Part shown: one piece after another, positions 1-5,228 of the stretch | Layout: the number at the start of each line of letters is the position of its first letter | Position numbering within the stretch: the first letter of the stretch is position 1 | DNA from: Spirochaetaceae bacterium | GTDB lineage: Bacteria; Spirochaetota; Spirochaetia; B11-G9 | DNA length: 8,632 bases | NCBI GenBank assembly: GCA_030633365.1 | Contig: DAOVSY010000110.1 | Span: 1-8,632 of the forward strand | Direction: 5' to 3' | Program-made: the position numbers and the translations under genes | Notes under the pieces: generated by a model | What the model saw: only the letters and a program-made list of their open reading frames with translations | Told to the model about the DNA's origin: nothing | The model's database searches: none

Positions 1-957
1 ATTCCCCTTATTCGACTTTATAAGTTTTATTCCAAATATATTTATACCTGTAACTCTTGCATCGAAAGTAGCTGTAGATGCAAGCATCAGCTTTGTTGCT
101 TTCCTTGTAAAAAAATCTTTATGCTCTGCACAATCACCTGCAGCAAATATATCAGCTTCAGATGTTCTTTGATATTCATCAGTCCAGATAGATTCATACC
201 TTCCCATAAAAAGGCCTGCTTTTACAGCAAGCTCAGTATTTGGTCTATACCCTATTGAAAGAATTACTGCATCTGCAGGAAGTATTTCTCCATTTTCCAA
301 CTCAATAGAAGTAACTTTTTTATTCTCCCCATTAATACGTAGAACCTTACTTCCCGTTTTTATGGTTAATCCTTTCGAAATAAGCATTTCTTTTGCAATT
401 TCAGAAATATCGGCATCAAAAGCAAGGGGTAACACTGTATCCATAGATTCCACCAGAGTAACATTTTTCCCCTCCTTTCGAAGTTCATCACTCATTTCCA
501 CACCAATAAAGCCGGCACCTACAACAATAATATTCTCCGCTTTTGAAATAGGTATCATCATTTTTTTCAAATAATCATAGTCTTTAGGAATAACATAGAC
601 TCCTTCCTGTTCAACTCCCGGGATAGGAGGAACAAAGGGTGTCGAACCTGTTGCAAATACAAGCTTGTCATAGCTTATTTCAGTTTTATCTGTCAGAACC
701 TTTTTCCCTTTTACATCAACTTTTATAACTTCCTCTATAAGAAAATCTATCCCCAGTTTTTTCATGGGATCAATACCCATCTTATTTTCATCAATAGATC
801 CTAGTGTGGAAAAAATATAGGGAATACCACAGGGAACCAGAGAGATCTCTTCTTTTCTAACTATAAGAACACTTTTGTCAGGATGTGACAATTTTGCAGT
901 TTTAGCAGTTATAAGACCTGCAGCAGAACCACCAATAATAACAACATCATATTTCAT
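1..957 (-). CDS. FAD-dependent pyridine nucleotide-disulfide oxidoreductase, CoA-disulfide reductase/NADH oxidase type (3' end outside window)
   Basis: Probable cytoplasmic flavoenzyme that uses NAD(P)H to reduce CoA disulfide, a related disulfide/polysulfide, or O2. I translated 319 codons with no stop, so the C-terminus lies left of the window. Visible parts: FAD Rossmann motif GGSAAG (residues 9-14); a single redox cysteine in PCGIPY with Cys43, the position of the active-site Cys of CoA-disulfide reductases; ATGS (102-105); a second dinucleotide fold GAGFIG (147-152) ending in Glu170, which favours NADH; and the FAD-binding AAGDCAE (272-278). There is one cysteine rather than the CxxxxC of glutathione reductases. 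The start at ATG 957-955 is supported by GGAGGTGC just upstream (961-968). A C-terminal rhodanese domain, found in some relatives, cannot be checked. The family is confident; the exact substrate (CoA disulfide, O2, rubredoxin) is not determined. Confidence 0.88.
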   Translation of the reverse strand, partial: MKYDVVIIGGSAAGLITAKTAKLSHPDKSVLIVRKEEISLVPCGIPYIFSTLGSIDENKMGIDPMKKLGIDFLIEEVIKVDVKGKKVLTDKTEISYDKLVFATGSTPFVPPIPGVEQEGVYVIPKDYDYLKKMMIPISKAENIIVVGAGFIGVEMSDELRKEGKNVTLVESMDTVLPLAFDADISEIAKEMLISKGLTIKTGSKVLRINGENKKVTSIELENGEILPADAVILSIGYRPNTELAVKAGLFMGRYESIWTDEYQRTSEADIFAAGDCAEHKDFFTRKATKLMLASTATFDARVTGINIFGIKLIKSNKGN

Positions 958-985
958 AAAGCACCTCCATTTAATTTATAAGTAT

Positions 986-1015
986 AATGTAACACTTTAA
1001 TATGCTTAAAGTAAA
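986..1015 (-). promoter_or_regulatory. Candidate promoter of the disulfide oxidoreductase gene
   Basis: On the minus strand, TTTACT (1010-1015, 4/6 match to a -35 box) and TACATT (986-991, 4/6 match to a -10 box) are 18 bp apart. Transcription would start near 979, giving a leader of about 22 nt that holds the strong ribosome site at 961-968. The region is very AT-rich, so chance matches are likely. Confidence 0.35.
994..1012. promoter_or_regulatory. Inverted repeat in the promoter spacer, possible operator
   Basis: The sequence is ACTTTAA, 5 nt, TTAAAGT: perfect 7-bp arms. It lies between and partly over the proposed -10 and -35 boxes of the oxidoreductase gene, where a repressor dimer would block RNA polymerase. 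I do not recognise the binding protein; the motif is not a good Rex site. AT-rich DNA gives such palindromes by chance, so confidence is low. Confidence 0.3.
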
Positions 1016-1033
1016 TATATATTGAGTAGAATT

Positions 1034-1060
1034 TCACATTATTAATAAAAAAATCACATT
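1034..1060. repeat. Two direct TCACATT repeats 20 bp apart
   Basis: TCACATT occurs at 1034-1040 and 1054-1060, exactly 20 bp apart, about two helical turns, in an A-rich stretch upstream of the oxidoreductase promoter. Paired half-sites on one helix face could bind an activator. Each repeat contains a CRP-like half-site (TCACA), but there is no inverted partner. This is suggestive only. Confidence 0.3.
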
Positions 1061-1082
1061 GTAGTTAAAAAGATCGGTTATT

Positions 1083-1099
1083 TCACCCTTTCAGGGCTT
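1083..1099. repeat. Extra copy of the CACCCY-RGGGCT hairpin unit
   Basis: The sequence TCACCCTTTCAGGGCTT folds as CCCT-TTC-AGGG. It matches the hairpin unit at 1154-1170 (TCACCCCTCCGGGGCTT) at most positions, including the flanking TCA and GCTT. It lies outside the symmetric repeat at 1123-1242, separated by a GC-richer stretch (1100-1122) with GTTG and CAAC ends, and looks like a leftover or additional unit of the same repeat family. Confidence 0.7.
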
Positions 1100-1122
1100 G
1101 GGGAGTTGCAGCTCGCCACAAC

Positions 1123-1242
1123 AACACAGGGCTTCACCCTGTGTTAAGAGATGTCACCCCTCCGGGGCTTAAGACAGGAACAGATGTTATTATCCAGCCC
1201 CGAAGGGGTGCAGTATCCCAACGAAGGGTGAAGCCCTTCGTT
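1123..1242. repeat. Composite 120-bp inverted repeat built from two hairpin units per arm (REPIN-like)
   Basis: Each arm holds a 9-bp-stem hairpin and a CCCC/GGGG hairpin. Left arm: AACACAGGG-CTTCA-CCCTGTGTT (1123-1145), then TCACCCCTCCGGGGCTT (1154-1170). Right arm, inverted: CAGCCCCGAAGGGGTGC (1195-1211), then AACGAAGGG-TGAAG-CCCTTCGTT (1220-1242). All four units are in register about one centre (1182.5), so the whole folds as one long cruciform or as four small hairpins. The two outer hairpins differ in their stems (ACA/TGT versus GAA/TTC) in a base-pair-preserving way, so structure is kept while sequence drifts. It ends just after the stop codon of the minus-strand dehydrogenase gene. The layout resembles paired REP sequences mobilised by REP-associated tyrosine transposases; no such transposase is in the window. 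It could also help stop transcription, though no T-run follows. Confidence 0.8.
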
Positions 1243-1247
1243 ACTCT

Positions 1248-1985
1248 CTATAATATACCCCGTGTATAACCCCCATCAACTGCAATAACCTGTCCTGTTA
1301 TATATGCGGCCTGTTTTGAAGATAAAAATGCTCCAAGGGCACCAAGTTCACCTGGCTGACCAACCCTTCCAGCCGGGATAGTTGAACCCAGGGCATCCAG
1401 ATCCAAACCTAAATCCCGTAGGCGCTGAGTCTCAATATAACCAGGAAGAATTACATTAACAGTTACACCCTTTCCAGCAACTTCTGTGCTTACTGATTTA
1501 GATAAACCAAGAAGTCCGGCTCTGATACTATTGGAAAGAATTAACCCGGGAAGAGGCTCTTTTGCTGTCATAGAAGCAATCATTATAATACGCCCCCATC
1601 CTTTAGCTTTCATAGAGGGTAATACTAATTGAATAGTATTTGTTACACTTAGAAATATATTTTGAAATGACTCTGTCCATTTTTTTTCTTCCACATCACC
1701 AAAATCCGCTTTAGGAGGGCCTCCGGTATTTGTAACAAGAATATCTATTTCCCCAAGTTCTTTATTTACAACTTCTATCATTCTGAGTATATCTGAACTC
1801 TTAGTAAGATCTCCCAAAACAGCTAATGCACCAATCTTCTTTGCGGCATTTTCAAGTTTCTGTTTGTTCCTGCCGCATATTGCTACTTTAACACCATTTT
1901 TACTAAGCTCAGATGCAACTCCAAACCCAAGGCCCGATGAGCCTCCTAAAACAAAAGCTGTTTTACCACTTATACCAAGATCCAT
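1248..1985 (-). CDS. Short-chain dehydrogenase/reductase with non-canonical catalytic residues (3-oxoacyl-ACP reductase-like)
   Basis: A 245-residue classical-length SDR, probably cytoplasmic and NADP-preferring (Arg39 follows the second strand). Visible motifs: nucleotide-binding GGSSGLG (14-20), NTGGPP (86-91) in place of NNAG, Ser138 at the usual catalytic position, and the C-terminal ITGQVIAVDGGY typical of the family. The catalytic Tyr and Lys expected 13 and 17 residues after Ser138 are Ser151 and Arg155 in LSNSIRAG. This swap marks a known beta-ketoacyl reductase-like subgroup, recalled as lacking a perfect catalytic tetrad, so it is not simply decay. The frame is intact and the C-terminus conserved, so the protein is probably made. 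GAGGAT sits 5 bases before ATG 1985. Its substrate is unknown. It may or may not be co-transcribed with the oxidoreductase downstream, because the hairpin cluster and a candidate promoter lie between them. Confidence 0.9.
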   Translation of the reverse strand: MDLGISGKTAFVLGGSSGLGFGVASELSKNGVKVAICGRNKQKLENAAKKIGALAVLGDLTKSSDILRMIEVVNKELGEIDILVTNTGGPPKADFGDVEEKKWTESFQNIFLSVTNTIQLVLPSMKAKGWGRIIMIASMTAKEPLPGLILSNSIRAGLLGLSKSVSTEVAGKGVTVNVILPGYIETQRLRDLGLDLDALGSTIPAGRVGQPGELGALGAFLSSKQAAYITGQVIAVDGGYTRGIL

Positions 1986-2002
1986 TAGCTATCCTCTTCA
2001 AT

Positions 2003-2030
2003 TTTATATTTCTGCTTGCAAGACTATCAA
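2003..2030 (-). promoter_or_regulatory. Candidate promoter of the SDR gene
   Basis: On the minus strand, TTGATA (2025-2030) and TATAAA (2003-2008) are separated by 16 bp, each a 5/6 match to consensus. Transcription would start near 1996, giving a very short leader with the ribosome site GAGGAT (1991-1996) almost at the 5' end. Confidence 0.5.
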
Positions 2031-2044
2031 ATCAGTATTATTCT
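2016..2044 (+). promoter_or_regulatory. Weak candidate promoter of the plus-strand outer-membrane gene cluster
   Basis: TTGCAA (2016-2021), 17 bp, TATTCT (2039-2044): 4/6 matches for both boxes. It overlaps the minus-strand promoter for the SDR gene, so the two would compete for polymerase in this 97-bp divergent region. TATATT at 2044-2049 is an alternative -10 without a good -35. Confidence 0.28.
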
Positions 2045-2082
2045 ATATTCAACAATCCAAATAAGAAAATCAAGGGATAAGT

Positions 2083-3120
2083 ATGAAAAACAAACTTTTT
2101 ATGACTATTTTTCTAATGTTTATAGCAAGCGGAATACTCTTTTCAGCCGAAAGTTCGACTTTTTTCGGTGCTGTAGGTGCATATTATTTTGATGATAATA
2201 GAGGAGATGGTATCAATGATGGAGAATTTGCTCCTATATCTTATTCACCTGTTTCAGATACTAACATCTATCTTCCATCAGACAGAGATCAGGGAAGAGA
2301 TCTGGGAAATGGATGGGGTGGAGCTGAGGCAAAGGCGTCAATTACCCACAAAATAAAAGTCCCTTTTATGCAGGGAACAGGAGCACTAAGCTCAGATAAT
2401 AATATTCTTTATCAGTTTAAAGGAGAACTCTCACCTGTATCTATTAATGCAATTGCCTCTGCAACTTTGACTCCTATAGCATTCCTTAACTTCCAGGCAG
2501 GTACAAGCCTGGGAACTGGTTGGAATTTCTTTGGTCTTTTCAATGGTCTGGGATTAAACAATGATGGGACAGGAATACCAGAAGAAGATCCAATGCCGGG
2601 TATTGTTTCCAAATCATGGCTTTCCGGAACTTTTCAGTTTGATATTGGAGCTGTAATTCCTGGTGAATGGACTCATGTTATTATGGCAGCAACAGCAAAA
2701 GTAGAACATGAGTACTTTACAGGAGCAGATGAAGAAGAAGCATGGCAGTATGAGGCAGATACAGGAGAAAACTTTAATGGCTTCAATTTCTGGGGAACAT
2801 ATGTCCTGGGTTATCAGCTACCGTATAAACTTAATACTGTTGCTTTTTTAGTTGAAACAGAACAAATGATAGCTGATAACAAAGATTTGTCTTCCTCTGA
2901 TATTGTTGATTGGGGATCTGATTTTATGCAGGTAACATTCGGACCTCTTGCAAATATTAAGCTTTCTGAAGATAGTAGTTTACTTATTCTCCTTCAATTC
3001 CGGACGGAAAAACTATATACCGATGCAACAGTTTATAATAATTACTTTCGTAACAGAGAATATGATGGATATTTTATTGACTTTAGAAGAATAGCAGTTT
3101 CTTATTCACAAAAATTATAA
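2083..3120 (+). CDS. Predicted outer-membrane protein, unknown function
   Basis: A 345-residue protein that I cannot assign to a named family. Residues 1-22 form a typical Sec signal peptide: Lys-rich start, hydrophobic core, and cleavage expected after FSA. The mature part is rich in Gly, Asn, Asp and aromatic residues and has alternating hydrophobic/polar stretches (for example FQFDIGAVIPGEW and HVIMAATAKVEHEYF) separated by acidic loops, the pattern of a beta-barrel. It has no cysteine after the signal peptide, so it is not a lipoprotein. The C-terminus (SYSQKL) lacks the terminal Phe of classical barrels. AAGGGAT lies 6 bases before ATG 2083. The next gene starts 3 bases after the stop, which suggests one transcript. 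A porin or other surface-exposed envelope role is inferred from fold pattern alone. Confidence 0.75.
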   Translation: MKNKLFMTIFLMFIASGILFSAESSTFFGAVGAYYFDDNRGDGINDGEFAPISYSPVSDTNIYLPSDRDQGRDLGNGWGGAEAKASITHKIKVPFMQGTGALSSDNNILYQFKGELSPVSINAIASATLTPIAFLNFQAGTSLGTGWNFFGLFNGLGLNNDGTGIPEEDPMPGIVSKSWLSGTFQFDIGAVIPGEWTHVIMAATAKVEHEYFTGADEEEAWQYEADTGENFNGFNFWGTYVLGYQLPYKLNTVAFLVETEQMIADNKDLSSSDIVDWGSDFMQVTFGPLANIKLSEDSSLLILLQFRTEKLYTDATVYNNYFRNREYDGYFIDFRRIAVSYSQKL

Positions 3121-3123
3121 TAT

Positions 3124-3423
3124 ATGCAGGAACAACAAACCGTAGAGACGCAAGATCTTGCGTCTCTACGGTCAATGATAGATTTGCTAACAAAAAGAGA
3201 TGCTGTCTTCCCATGGGAGGCGGCATTTTCATTAAAAATTAAAACATCAGAAGCCATAGAATTACTTTCTGAACTAGTGAACCAAAGGAAAGCAGAACAA
3301 TTTACAGTAGAAAGTACAGTAAAAGAATGTACTGGAATGGGTTGTGTAGGGTGTGACTGTACAAACAGTTATGTAAAAAAAGAGATTAAATACCGAAGAA
3401 TTGATTTTATCTTATCTATTTAA
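3124..3423 (+). CDS. Small cysteine-cluster protein with a possible winged-helix domain (FeoC-like?)
   Basis: Up to 99 residues; not firmly recognised. Residues 18-58 look like a compact helical or winged-helix domain (MIDLLTKRD, then SEAIELLSELVNQRKAEQ). A loop with Cys69, Cys74, Cys77 and Cys79 (C-x4-C-x2-C-x-C) follows, then a charged tail ending KYRRIDFILSI. A winged helix followed by a Cys loop recalls FeoC-type iron-sulfur regulators, but no feoA or feoB is nearby, so the name is tentative. The first codons (residues 6-17) are encoded by the perfect palindrome at 3139-3172. Neither ATG 3124 nor the in-frame ATG 3175 has a good ribosome site, so the start is uncertain; 3175 would give 82 residues and leave out the palindrome. 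It lies 3 bases after the preceding outer-membrane gene and is probably co-transcribed with it. Confidence 0.6.
   Translation: MQEQQTVETQDLASLRSMIDLLTKRDAVFPWEAAFSLKIKTSEAIELLSELVNQRKAEQFTVESTVKECTGMGCVGCDCTNSYVKKEIKYRRIDFILSI
3139..3172. repeat. Perfect 34-bp palindrome at the start of a coding region
   Basis: The 17-nt arm ACCGTAGAGACGCAAGA is followed directly by its exact reverse complement, with no mismatch and no spacer, centred between 3155 and 3156. The motif GTAGAGACGC...GCGTCTCTAC resembles, from memory, a palindromic repeat family scattered through many bacterial genomes. It is much more GC-rich than its surroundings, which suggests insertion. No T-run follows, so it is not a normal intrinsic terminator. 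In RNA it would form a long stem beginning 15 nt after ATG 3124, inside the footprint of an initiating ribosome. Confidence 0.9.
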
Positions 3424-3432
3424 ACAGCTATG

Positions 3433-3458
3433 CAAAAATACTATTTTTGGGGTATCAT
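3433..3458 (+). promoter_or_regulatory. Inverted repeat and -10-like box before the CsgG-like gene
   Basis: CAAAAATA-C-TATTTTTG (3433-3449) is a perfect 8-bp-arm inverted repeat with a 1-nt centre, followed by TATCAT (3453-3458, 5/6 match to a -10 box). No good -35 lies 17 bp upstream (ATGCAA). It could be an operator-controlled internal promoter for the following gene, or a chance AT-rich palindrome. Confidence 0.28.
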
Positions 3459-3485
3459 GTAGCACACACATTCTTCGGGGGTAGT

Positions 3486-4571
3486 ATGAAAAAATCAACT
3501 TTGATAGTACTTGGATTTCTATTTGCAGTTCAATTAGCTTCCGGTCAATCCAAAGTTGCTGTTCTGGATGCTTCACTTGGTGCAGGAGTTCACCCAAATG
3601 CATCCGCTATTGTTGCAGATACAATAAATGAACAGTTTGTAAAATCTGTAGATTTTATTGCCATAGACCGTGCATACATAAGCAGTATTCAGGAAGAAAA
3701 AAAATTACAGCTCTCTGGTGATGTTGATTCTGATGATATAAAAGAACTTGGTGCAACCTTTGGAGCAAAATATCTATGTATAGCAAATGTCAGTCAATTA
3801 GGCAGCACATTTACTGTGTCTGCAAGACTTATAGAAGTTGAAACAGCCCAGGTTGTTGTCCAGGAATCCGCCAGAAGACAGGGACAAATTGATGTTCTGT
3901 TTAATATTGCAGAAGAAGTCGGGGCAAAACTTATTGGAAAAGAAATTGTTAGTAATGAACAAGTACAACCTGTAAGACAAGCCACACCTACAAAACCTGC
4001 ACCAACACAACCAGCAAAAACAAGTAATCAGGTAAAAGCTTTTTCAAGAATAACTGTTTCGTATATGATGCCAACTTACAATGGTTCAGGCCGGGATTGG
4101 CTGGATGATGTCTTATGGGATTATGAGACATGGACTTATGGATTCGATATCCACACGCTTATACCTTTTAAACAATACCTTTACTATGCTATCAGCGGTT
4201 CCATGGGATGGGAAGATGTACACGATTGGGTGATTGGTGAAGATACTAATAGCACCATCAATGTAGATCTAAGAGCCACTATTGGCGGGATACTTCCAAT
4301 AGGATCTATTATGCAATTCTACGGTGGATTAGGAATAGGATTCCAGTATCTGGAAAGAAGTAGTGACTTTTGGTTAATTAATAATGAATCTGAAGCAGGA
4401 GCCCTGGTTTATGGAATCGAACTCGGAAGTGATTTCAGACTCAGTTCCCTCGTTTTCAGTATGAGGTTTCAGACAGGGATGTCAACTTTCCCGGAATACA
4501 CAGTATTTAATGACTCTGAAAAGGATTTTGGATACACAGCCTTCATGATAGGTGTAGGATTTGTCTTTTAG
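3486..4571 (+). CDS. Exported CsgG-like domain fused to a C-terminal outer-membrane beta-barrel-type domain
   Basis: A 361-residue exported protein. Residues 1-20 are a signal peptide (MKKSTL start, hydrophobic core, cleavage after ASG). Residues 22-155 resemble the CsgG/LpoB-type periplasmic domain: VAVLDA strand, FVKSVDFIAIDR, then GAKYLCIANVSQLGSTFTVSARLIEVETAQVV, the conserved strand pair of that fold. A Pro/Thr/Gln linker (about 160-182) leads to residues 186-361, with alternating aromatic/Gly strands ending IGVGFVF; a terminal Phe is typical of barrels inserted by BamA. I chose ATG 3486 over the in-frame TTG at 3447 because GGGGG lies just before it and the signal peptide then starts cleanly. 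It probably sits in the outer membrane with the CsgG-like part in the periplasm. The role is unknown; there is no curli gene in the window. It is convergent with the antitoxin gene, 30 bp away. Confidence 0.78.
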   Translation: MKKSTLIVLGFLFAVQLASGQSKVAVLDASLGAGVHPNASAIVADTINEQFVKSVDFIAIDRAYISSIQEEKKLQLSGDVDSDDIKELGATFGAKYLCIANVSQLGSTFTVSARLIEVETAQVVVQESARRQGQIDVLFNIAEEVGAKLIGKEIVSNEQVQPVRQATPTKPAPTQPAKTSNQVKAFSRITVSYMMPTYNGSGRDWLDDVLWDYETWTYGFDIHTLIPFKQYLYYAISGSMGWEDVHDWVIGEDTNSTINVDLRATIGGILPIGSIMQFYGGLGIGFQYLERSSDFWLINNESEAGALVYGIELGSDFRLSSLVFSMRFQTGMSTFPEYTVFNDSEKDFGYTAFMIGVGFVF

Positions 4572-4601
4572 CTACAGATAAGAAAAGCAATAGTTAATTT
4601 C

Positions 4602-4916
4602 TCAATTAGATTCCTGTAAAACTTTTACTACTTCTTTAACTGCCTCCTTATCCAATAACGATCCATTTATATATTTCTGTAATATCATTGAAGCAAGTGT
4701 CTGGTAAGAAAGACCATTATTATCTGCTTTAATTTTTAATCCGGAAATTACAGACTCAGGAAGCCGCATTGTAACACTTTTACGAGATTCTGAACGGTAA
4801 GGTCGAAGAATAGCTTCCCGTGCATTTTCAGAGAATGCTGTTTTTGCATCAAGATTTTGAAGTTCTTTTTCATCTTCATCAAGAATCTTGAAATTTGGTT
4901 TATAATTAGTTTTCAT
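4602..4916 (-). CDS. Ribbon-helix-helix antitoxin of a BrnT-like toxin-antitoxin pair
   Basis: A 104-residue protein. The ribbon-helix-helix DNA-binding fold is in the second half: strand SVTMRLP (47-53), helix ESVISGLKIKADNNG (54-68), then SYQTLASMILQKYING (70-85). The strand pairs between two monomers and contacts DNA. The N-terminal 45 residues, charged and probably flexible, would wrap the toxin, as in BrnA-type antitoxins. The acidic/helical tail (LLDKEAVKEVVKVLQ) may extend the dimer. It is downstream of the toxin gene, which is the toxin-first order usual for brnTA. It begins 2 nt after the toxin stop and uses a strong GGAGGA site inside the toxin's last codons. The likely operator is the palindrome at 5183-5206. 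The assignment is by motif and neighbourhood. Confidence 0.85.
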   Translation of the reverse strand: MKTNYKPNFKILDEDEKELQNLDAKTAFSENAREAILRPYRSESRKSVTMRLPESVISGLKIKADNNGLSYQTLASMILQKYINGSLLDKEAVKEVVKVLQESN

Positions 4917-4918
4917 AA

Positions 4919-5176
4919 TTATCCTCCATACTGTTTATTGAGAGTTCGACTTGGAAAAATGGTTTTTAAGAACATACCTTTTTCATCTTCTGTAAATGGA
5001 ACTGCATGAATATAACCATGAATACGGACAATAACTATTTTTTGATTGGATCGTTTAGGATGTGGAATGATATCTATTTCATTACCTAATCTAATAATCT
5101 TAGCTACTTCTTCAAAAGAAAGATTCCGTTCACATTTGAGGATTTCATTTTTATCGTTATTCCAGTTAATCTCCAT
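4919..5176 (-). CDS. BrnT-like toxin (putative ribonuclease)
   Basis: An 85-residue protein with the length and layout of BrnT-type toxins: N-terminal WNNDKNEILK (5-14), then LSFEEVAKII (19-28), a basic/hydrophobic strand pair KIVIVRIHGYIHAVPF, and a C-terminal FLKTIFPSRTLNKQY. BrnT proteins have a RelE-like fold and cut RNA in the cytoplasm; activity here is inferred from family. It is first in a two-gene operon with the ribbon-helix-helix antitoxin. The ATG at 5176 has no Shine-Dalgarno sequence, and the predicted promoter would start transcription at about this ATG, so the message may be leaderless. The frame is complete with no sign of decay. The closest match I recall is a BrnT-related group paired with RHH antitoxins whose middle region has IIPHP(N/K), as seen here. 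Confidence 0.8.
   Translation of the reverse strand: MEINWNNDKNEILKCERNLSFEEVAKIIRLGNEIDIIPHPKRSNQKIVIVRIHGYIHAVPFTEDEKGMFLKTIFPSRTLNKQYGG
4922..4927 (-). promoter_or_regulatory. Antitoxin ribosome binding site inside the toxin's last two codons
   Basis: GGAGGA on the minus strand encodes the toxin's final Gly-Gly and lies 5 nt before the antitoxin ATG (4916-4914). The toxin itself has no such site, so the antitoxin should be translated more efficiently from the shared transcript. Confidence 0.8.
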
Positions 5177-5182
5177 AAATAG

Positions 5183-5206
5183 AATGTATTAAAATTTAAA
5201 TACATT
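5183..5206. promoter_or_regulatory. 24-bp near-perfect palindrome overlapping the toxin-antitoxin promoter (probable operator)
   Basis: Arms AATGTATT and AATACATT (8 bp, perfect) flank an 8-bp AT-rich centre, which also pairs except at one position. It spans the whole -10 to -35 spacer and touches both boxes. Binding by the ribbon-helix-helix antitoxin, alone or with the toxin, would shut the promoter, as is usual for such operons. Confidence 0.65.
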
Positions 5207-5211
5207 GTCAA
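5183..5211 (-). promoter_or_regulatory. Promoter of the toxin-antitoxin operon
   Basis: On the minus strand there is a consensus -35 TTGACA (5206-5211), a 17-bp spacer and -10 TACATT (5183-5188, 4/6). Six bases separate the -10 from the toxin ATG, so the expected start of transcription is the A of that ATG. This predicts a leaderless toxin message. Confidence 0.7.
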
Positions 5212-5228
5212 TAAATTACAATAAGACC

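Noticed and set aside
362..574. Plus-strand 70-residue open frame
   Set aside because: It lies antisense to the well-supported oxidoreductase gene and has no ribosome site or recognisable protein character.
1083..1242. CRISPR array
   Set aside because: The units are hairpins in mixed orientation with irregular spacing, not regular direct repeats with unique spacers.
2412..2612. Minus-strand 66-residue open frame
   Set aside because: It is a shadow of the outer-membrane protein gene; its codons follow the opposite strand's reading frame.
3139..3172. Palindrome as an intrinsic terminator of the outer-membrane gene
   Set aside because: No T-run follows on either strand at the proper distance, and it lies inside an open frame that continues downstream.
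3447..3485. Upstream TTG start for the CsgG-like protein
   Set aside because: ATG 3486 has a GGGGG ribosome site and gives a clean signal peptide; the extra 13 residues would spoil the N-terminus.
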